DNA of 7,753 nt from Candidatus Sulfotelmatobacter sp. Its GTDB lineage: Bacteria > Acidobacteriota > Terriglobia > Terriglobales > Acidobacteriaceae. Positions 4,655 to 7,753 of this stretch are shown here, piece by piece. The translations under genes and the position numbers were made by a program. Where the stretch lies: assembly GCA_030040725.1 (NCBI GenBank), contig JASHTD010000199.1:1-7753 (forward strand). The letters are read 5' to 3'. Position 1 is the stretch's first letter; the number at the start of each line of letters is the position of its first letter. Below the pieces are notes generated by a model, which did no database searches, was not told the origin of the DNA, and saw only the letters and a program-made list of their open reading frames with translations.

Positions 4655-6193
4655 ATGCGCAAGGCTTTCCTATCTATTGCAGCGATTGGTTTTTTGCTTT
4701 CGTCATCCCTGACCTTTGCCCAGCAGAGCACGCCCGACCCCTGCAAGAGCGGCCACGAGCTCGCCACCACCGATTGCTCGCTGACCTGGCACGGCATCAC
4801 GCTTTACGGAGCGTATGACGCCGGCCTGGGCTGGGTTAGTCACGGCTTGCCGGAAAATGGCTACAACTATGAAGGTGCATCTCTGGTGAACCGAAACGGC
4901 TATCAACATCGATTCCTGGTGGCGCCGAACAACCTGTCGCAGACGGGTGTGGGCATCAGAGGCAAGGAAGAGTTTCTGCCTGGCTGGGCGGTGGTGTTCA
5001 ACGCATCCAGTGGCATCAATCCGCAGTCCGGGCTGCTGGCCAACGCGTCAGAGACCGACATCATCAACAACGGCCTTCCCAGGGCCAGCTATTCGTACGC
5101 CATCGACGGGGCGCGCGCGGGTCAACCCTTCAATGACGAAATCTATGGCGGCATATCGTCCGAGCAATTCGGCACGCTGACCTTCGGCCGCCAGCGCGCA
5201 CTCGGCACCGATGCAATGCTGCTTTACGATCCGGCCGGCGGCAGCTATGCGTTTTCGTACATCGGATATAACGGAACGATGGCCGGCGGCGGCGATACCG
5301 AGAACAGCCGCTGGGATGATGCCGTGAAGTATCGCCTGACGTATGGCCCAGTGCATTTCGGAGCGATGTATAAATTCGCCGATGGTTCCGGCGGCTGCTA
5401 CTCGGCCGCTGCAGCCTTGGGCAACCCCTGGGCTGCCACCAACTGCACACCGGAATACGCGCATAACAGCGCTTATGGATTCAATCTCGGGGGAAACTAC
5501 CAGAAGCTCTCCGCCGACTTCGTTGCCCAACATTACAACCAGGCGATCAGCGTATTGAACCCCCTGCTGGGGCCTGAGAGTCAGGCTACGGGGCAATCGT
5601 TTCAGTCAACCACGGACAGCATCGATACAACCACCATCACCGGGGCCAATCTGATCAATCCAGCCAATACCGTGTATGGCATCGTGACCGACAACTACGG
5701 CCTTATGTTCGCTGCGAAGTATACGTGGGACCCGGTCAAGTTTTTCGTCGGATACGAATACATCTGGCAGAACAACCCGCACAATCCGCTGGGGGTGGGC
5801 GCCTCGGATCAGGGCGGTTATTTCATGAGCGGGGTCGAAGATAACAACCTTGATAATGAAAAGCTGGTGAATATCTGGTGGATGGGCGCCAAGTACACCT
5901 ACCACAAGAAAACAGACTTCACTTTCTCGTGGTATCAACAGCGGCAGAATGACTTCCGCTCTCCACCGACCTGCTCGGTGGCAGACGGGTTTCGCAGTTC
6001 CTGCGCGGGCACGCTGAACGAGGGATCGTTGTATGCTGACTATCATTTCACCAAGCGCTGGGATGGTTTCGCCGGAATTGCGTATTCCTGGGTGAGCGGC
6101 GGCCTAGCCATCGCTATTCCTCACAAACCTGGCGTTCCGTATAACTACGACAACAACTGCGCTCCGACGGTGGGGACGCGGTTCGCGTTCTGA
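4655..6193 (+). CDS. Outer-membrane porin of the Gram-negative general porin type
   Basis: A 512-residue beta-barrel protein that should form a diffusion channel in the outer membrane. The N-terminus MRKAFLSIAAIGF...TFAQQ is a clear signal peptide, cut near residue 22. The mature chain opens with strand LTWHGITLYGAYDAGLGW and continues with family-type segments: GVGIRGKEEFLPGWAVVFNASSG, then EIYGGISSEQFGTLTFGRQR with the following loop that usually folds into the pore. It then alternates aromatic strands (YKFADGSGG, YGFNLGGNYQ, FFVGYEYIW, FTFSWYQQR, WDGFAGIAYSWVSGG). The last residue is Phe (GTRFAF), the outer-membrane assembly signal. Cys pairs near the N-terminus, and in the CYSAAAALG...NCTPE loop, could form disulfides. 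ATG 4655 was chosen over an upstream TTG because GAGG (4646-4649) is five bases away and the signal peptide starts there. Solute specificity cannot be read; the divergent TOBE regulator hints at an oxyanion. Confidence 0.88.
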   Translation: MRKAFLSIAAIGFLLSSSLTFAQQSTPDPCKSGHELATTDCSLTWHGITLYGAYDAGLGWVSHGLPENGYNYEGASLVNRNGYQHRFLVAPNNLSQTGVGIRGKEEFLPGWAVVFNASSGINPQSGLLANASETDIINNGLPRASYSYAIDGARAGQPFNDEIYGGISSEQFGTLTFGRQRALGTDAMLLYDPAGGSYAFSYIGYNGTMAGGGDTENSRWDDAVKYRLTYGPVHFGAMYKFADGSGGCYSAAAALGNPWAATNCTPEYAHNSAYGFNLGGNYQKLSADFVAQHYNQAISVLNPLLGPESQATGQSFQSTTDSIDTTTITGANLINPANTVYGIVTDNYGLMFAAKYTWDPVKFFVGYEYIWQNNPHNPLGVGASDQGGYFMSGVEDNNLDNEKLVNIWWMGAKYTYHKKTDFTFSWYQQRQNDFRSPPTCSVADGFRSSCAGTLNEGSLYADYHFTKRWDGFAGIAYSWVSGGLAIAIPHKPGVPYNYDNNCAPTVGTRFAF

Positions 6194-6229
6194 TGGGTCC
6201 CGTTTGATCGCTTCCGGGCAGGCTCAGTC

Positions 6230-6253
6230 GAACCCCCGCGGGAGTCGTGGTTC
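6230..6253. terminator. Inverted repeat between convergent porin and SnoaL-like genes
   Basis: GAACC (6230-6234) and GGTTC (6249-6253) can pair around a segment that contains the palindrome CCCGCGGG. It lies in the 92-base gap between two convergent stops. There is no T-run on either side, so it is at best a factor-dependent stop or an mRNA 3'-end stabiliser. Confidence 0.25.
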
Positions 6254-6285
6254 ATCAGAAGCTCGCGGCGGATGGACCACCAAGT

Positions 6286-6780
6286 TCATGGCTTGGGAGG
6301 ACACAGCAGGCCTACCTGCTTGAGCACAGAGAGCATGCTCCAGGCGTTCCATTCTTCCGAGATTTTTCCTGCCCTGAAGCGAAACAGGGTCATTCCCGAA
6401 ACCTTGACCGGTTTGCCGGTGGCCGGAAGCCCCATTCCGGGCTGAGTATTCGTGCCCCACGCCGTCCAATGGACCACGACCTGGTCGCCCTCCGCCACTA
6501 TGTGATTAAGGGCGAACTGCATATCGGGCAGAGCAGTGCGTTCTTCCCGCGCCATCGCCAGATCTTCCGCCAGAGTGAAATCGCGATCCGTGCCATGGGC
6601 CACAAAGTCGGTGGTATGGAAGTCGGAATACCTTTCGAGCTTTCCCGTGCTGAGCACTTCGTCAACGAATGCCCGCGCCACGGCCTTGTTTTTCTCCTGT
6701 TCCCTTGCCGATTGAGCTTGAGAGGGAAGAGTGATGGCAACGACTAGTAGAAATAATACAAAGGCACACTTTCTCTGCAT
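6286..6780 (-). CDS. Secreted SnoaL-like (ester cyclase type) protein
   Basis: A 164-residue protein with a signal peptide (MQRKCAFVLFLLVVAITLPSQAQ, cut near residue 23) and one SnoaL-like alpha+beta cone domain of the NTF2 fold. Family-type features are EKNKAVARAFVDEVLSTG at the start, DFVAHG with His62, ALPDMQFALNHIVAEGDQVVVHW (Asp86, His93), the PATGKPVKVSGMTLFRF strand and GKISEEWNAWS near the end. SnoaL catalyses a ring-closing aldol step in polyketide pathways, but most exported bacterial members have no known reaction, and no polyketide gene is here, so enzyme activity is unproven. The start at 6780 was preferred over an upstream frame start because AGGAGG lies five bases before it and it opens the signal peptide. 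The MerR-type promoter just upstream and the adjacent merR gene indicate inducible expression by that regulator. Confidence 0.82.
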   Translation of the reverse strand: MQRKCAFVLFLLVVAITLPSQAQSAREQEKNKAVARAFVDEVLSTGKLERYSDFHTTDFVAHGTDRDFTLAEDLAMAREERTALPDMQFALNHIVAEGDQVVVHWTAWGTNTQPGMGLPATGKPVKVSGMTLFRFRAGKISEEWNAWSMLSVLKQVGLLCPPKP

Positions 6781-6832
6781 AAAAACCTCCTTGCGTAAGC
6801 GTCCCGGACTGACGCGTCTTGCGGACGAAGTC

Positions 6833-6864
6833 AGTGTCCGACCTATACCTAGGTATAGAGTCAA
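6833..6864 (-). promoter_or_regulatory. MerR-type promoter/operator with perfect 16-bp palindrome
   Basis: On the minus strand TTGACT (6864-6859) serves as the -35 and GACACT (6838-6833) as a weak -10, 20 bases apart. The spacer contains the perfect palindrome CTATACCTAGGTATAG (6843-6858). An over-long spacer filled by a palindrome is the hallmark of MerR-family activation, in which the bound regulator untwists the DNA to bring the two elements into register. It lies between the merR stop and the SnoaL-like gene and would drive the latter with a leader of about 45 bases. Confidence 0.85.
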
Positions 6865-6872
6865 GGGAAAAT

Positions 6873-7337
6873 TCAGGAGGCGGCGATTGCGATAGATGCG
6901 GGGGACTCAGGCCGGTCTGGCCTGGCATTCTGCGGCGATGGAACGTTGAGTCCGGCGCGGATTTGAGTCAATGCGGCTTGCAATTCATCGCGGAGTTGAA
7001 CTGCCGAGCGGATTTGCTCGTTCATGGCTTGCAGCTTTTTCTCCCCAAGTTTCAAGCCTTCGCGAATGCACGCCTGTGCCGAGCAGTCGTCATAAGGAGA
7101 TGACCCGCCCGTGTCGCTGGGCAAAACCCATAGTTGAAGCACGCGCCTGATTTCCACCAGCGTGAAACCAAATCGCTGCATCTTCTTGATCACGACGACG
7201 CATTCAAGATCCTTTTCGGAGTAAAGGCGATACCCCGCGGGCGTGCGGCGCGGAGTGCGAATGAGGCGTCGCCGTTCGTAGAAGCGTATCGCCTGCACGC
7301 TCACACCACCGCGCTTTGCAACTTCGCCGATTCTCAT
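6873..7337 (-). CDS. MerR-family transcriptional regulator
   Basis: A 154-residue regulator. Residues 1-70 are the canonical MerR winged helix: MRIGEVAKRGGVSVQAIRFYE, the RRTPAGYRLYSEKDL wing, and KKMQRFGFTLVEIRRVL. The effector part starts near 75 and has Cys85 and Cys90 in DDCSAQACIREG, followed by a long dimerisation helix (about 92-127). Cys85 sits near the position of the first metal-binding Cys of MerR/ZntR proteins, but the C-terminal cysteines of that group are absent and the tail is rich in Pro, Arg and Ala. The ligand is therefore open: a metal bound by the local Cys pair, a thiol or redox signal, or an organic compound. It lies upstream of the SnoaL-like gene on the same strand, with the operator immediately after its stop, which makes that gene the likely target. 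ATG 7337 is fixed by the family N-terminus; no Shine-Dalgarno sequence is visible. Confidence 0.92.
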   Translation of the reverse strand: MRIGEVAKRGGVSVQAIRFYERRRLIRTPRRTPAGYRLYSEKDLECVVVIKKMQRFGFTLVEIRRVLQLWVLPSDTGGSSPYDDCSAQACIREGLKLGEKKLQAMNEQIRSAVQLRDELQAALTQIRAGLNVPSPQNARPDRPESPASIAIAAS

Positions 7338-7343
7338 AGGAAG

Positions 7344-7370
7344 ATATTAACCTGTGTGATGGCCTGGCAA
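7344..7370 (-). promoter_or_regulatory. Candidate promoter of the merR gene
   Basis: On the minus strand TAATAT (7349-7344) ends exactly six bases before ATG 7337, so transcription could begin on the start codon. The nearest -35-like element, TTGCCA (7370-7365), is only 15 bases upstream, which is short. The site does not overlap a MerR palindrome, so merR is probably not autoregulated from here. Confidence 0.38.
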
Positions 7371-7387
7371 TACTAGCAGGCGGACCA

Positions 7388-7424
7388 GCCCACCCTGTCG
7401 CAAAGAACGCGACAAGAGTGGGGC
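7388..7424. repeat. REP-like long hairpin
   Basis: TGTCGC (7396-7401) and GCGACA (7409-7414) form a perfect inner stem around AAAGAAC. CCCAC (7389-7393) and GTGGG (7418-7422) form a perfect outer stem, with small internal loops between them. From memory, Terriglobia genomes carry many intergenic copies of a closely similar hairpin with a CGCAAAGAACGCGACA-like core. That recollection needs a genome-wide count. It is not followed by a T-run and lies upstream of both flanking genes, so it is not a terminator for either. Confidence 0.55.
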
Positions 7425-7507
7425 AACCCTGCATATTCGCCGTCGGTATATAGCACCCTCCAAGGCGTTTGATGGGATATAGGGAGCCGAGGGGAAAATG
7501 CTACACC

Positions 7508-7525
7508 TGCGCGCGTGTGTGTGCG
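7508..7525. repeat. Alternating purine-pyrimidine block, left copy
   Basis: Eighteen bases alternate strictly between pyrimidine and purine, starting TGCGCGCGTG and continuing as GT repeats. Such DNA can adopt the Z form under negative supercoiling. The first ten bases recur exactly at 7599. Confidence 0.5.
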
Positions 7526-7540
7526 ACTGTGTTAAGCCTC

Positions 7541-7564
7541 GACCGACCCCCTTCGGGGTCGGTC
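7541..7564. other. Perfect 10-bp hairpin
   Basis: GACCGACCCC (7541-7550) and GGGGTCGGTC (7555-7564) pair perfectly around CTTC. It is a very stable GC stem, but without a T-run and with no gene ending nearby, so a terminator role is not supported. It lies between the two alternating GC blocks. Confidence 0.6.
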
Positions 7565-7598
7565 TCGGCGATGGGGCCGCTCGCGCGCGGGGCGGGGT

Positions 7599-7616
7599 TG
7601 CGCGCGTGCGCGCGCG
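7599..7616. repeat. Alternating purine-pyrimidine block, right copy
   Basis: Eighteen bases of strict alternation, TGCGCGCGTG followed by CGCGCGCG, preceded by more GC-rich sequence at 7582-7598 and followed by a G-run. It shares its first ten bases with the block at 7508. Confidence 0.5.
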
Positions 7617-7664
7617 GGGGGCGTGAGTGTAATGGGGATGTTTCAACAGCTAGATTGTCGTTGA

Positions 7665-7694
7665 TTCACTTCCGAGGCCAATTACAGTGATAAT
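7665..7694 (+). promoter_or_regulatory. Candidate promoter of the right-edge gene
   Basis: TTCACT (7665-7670, four of six -35 matches) and GATAAT (7689-7694, five of six -10 matches) are 18 bases apart. Initiation near 7701 would leave a leader of about 16 bases that holds the Shine-Dalgarno sequence GGAG. Confidence 0.38.
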
Positions 7695-7716
7695 TTGTCC
7701 TGTGGAGCATAGGCAA

Positions 7717-7753
7717 ATGCGCAGGTTATGGTTCTGGTTCTGGGTTCTGGTCG
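7717..7753 (+). CDS. Start of a gene cut by the right edge, probably with a signal peptide or membrane anchor
   Basis: ATG 7717 is preceded by GGAG (7704-7707) at nine bases and by a reasonable promoter. The twelve visible codons read MRRLWFWFWVLV, two arginines followed by a strongly hydrophobic run, typical of a signal peptide or first membrane helix. The GGTTCTGG-like repetition in the DNA here is explained by alternating Trp and Phe codons. The product cannot be identified. Confidence 0.5.
   Translation, partial: MRRLWFWFWVLV

Larger units (their letters stand above)
7425..7716. other. Intergenic stretch with no convincing gene
   Basis: The only sizeable plus-strand frame (7469-7690) encodes an Arg/Cys/Gly-rich product with no domain pattern and runs through the GC-alternating blocks. 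The stretch holds the structures and candidate promoter listed separately. Confidence 0.5.

Noticed and set aside
6781..6864. Longer N-terminus of the SnoaL-like protein from 6864
   Set aside because: That extension runs through the MerR-type promoter, and ATG 6780 has AGGAGG and opens the signal peptide.
7469..7690. 73-residue frame across the alternating GC blocks
   Set aside because: Composition is driven by the GC repeats; no ribosome binding site or domain.
7720..7753. GGTTCT-like tandem repeat at the right edge
   Set aside because: The repetition is explained by alternating Trp and Phe codons in the first codons of a gene with its own Shine-Dalgarno sequence.
1..7753. CRISPR array, tRNA, rRNA, insertion sequence or transposase
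   Set aside because: No regularly spaced direct repeats, no tRNA-like cloverleaf, no transposase-like frame and no terminal inverted repeats with target duplications were seen.

Overview
The window looks like chromosomal DNA of a moderately GC-rich, Gram-negative soil bacterium, most probably an Acidobacteriota of the Terriglobia group. The reasons are an outer-membrane porin with a signal peptide and terminal Phe, an ECF sigma/anti-sigma pair with an ATGA overlap, a secreted NlpC/P60 protein of a type I associate with that group, and a GC-rich intergenic hairpin resembling repeats scattered in those genomes. This assignment is inference; no rRNA or marker gene is present.

Left part (1-1666): a possible gene start runs off the left edge on the minus strand. 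It is followed by a small four-helix membrane protein of unknown function (215-643, +) facing a secreted NlpC/P60-like protein (727-1218, -), then about 450 bases without a convincing gene. Middle (1667-3930): an ECF sigma factor and its membrane-bound zinc-binding anti-sigma factor form a two-gene operon. The anti-sigma factor carries a TonB-C-like domain outside the membrane. A 400-base pyrimidine-rich, hairpin-containing gap follows, then a stand-alone receiver-domain response regulator with no output domain.

Right-middle (4048-6193): a regulator joining a MerR/excisionase-type helix-turn-helix to a Mop/TOBE oxyanion-binding domain is divergent from a 512-residue porin. A candidate porin promoter and an ATAACG/CGTTAT inverted repeat lie in the shared intergenic region, suggesting molybdate- or tungstate-responsive control of the porin. 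Right part (6286-7753): a MerR-family regulator lies upstream of, and on the same strand as, a secreted SnoaL-like protein. Between them is a textbook MerR promoter, with a perfect 16-bp palindrome in a 20-bp -35/-10 spacer. Beyond merR come a REP-like hairpin, two alternating purine-pyrimidine blocks flanking a perfect 10-bp hairpin, and the first 12 codons of a new gene cut by the window end.

The recurring theme is regulation: five of the eight well-supported genes are regulators or signalling parts. No mobile element, CRISPR array, tRNA or rRNA was seen. Two genes (215 and 7337) have a -10-like hexamer exactly six bases before ATG and no Shine-Dalgarno sequence, a pattern of leaderless transcripts; a third (4482) is close to it. 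No single locus is clearly an undescribed system. The best leads are the MerR/SnoaL cassette, the TOBE regulator/porin pair and the anti-sigma/TonB-C fusion.
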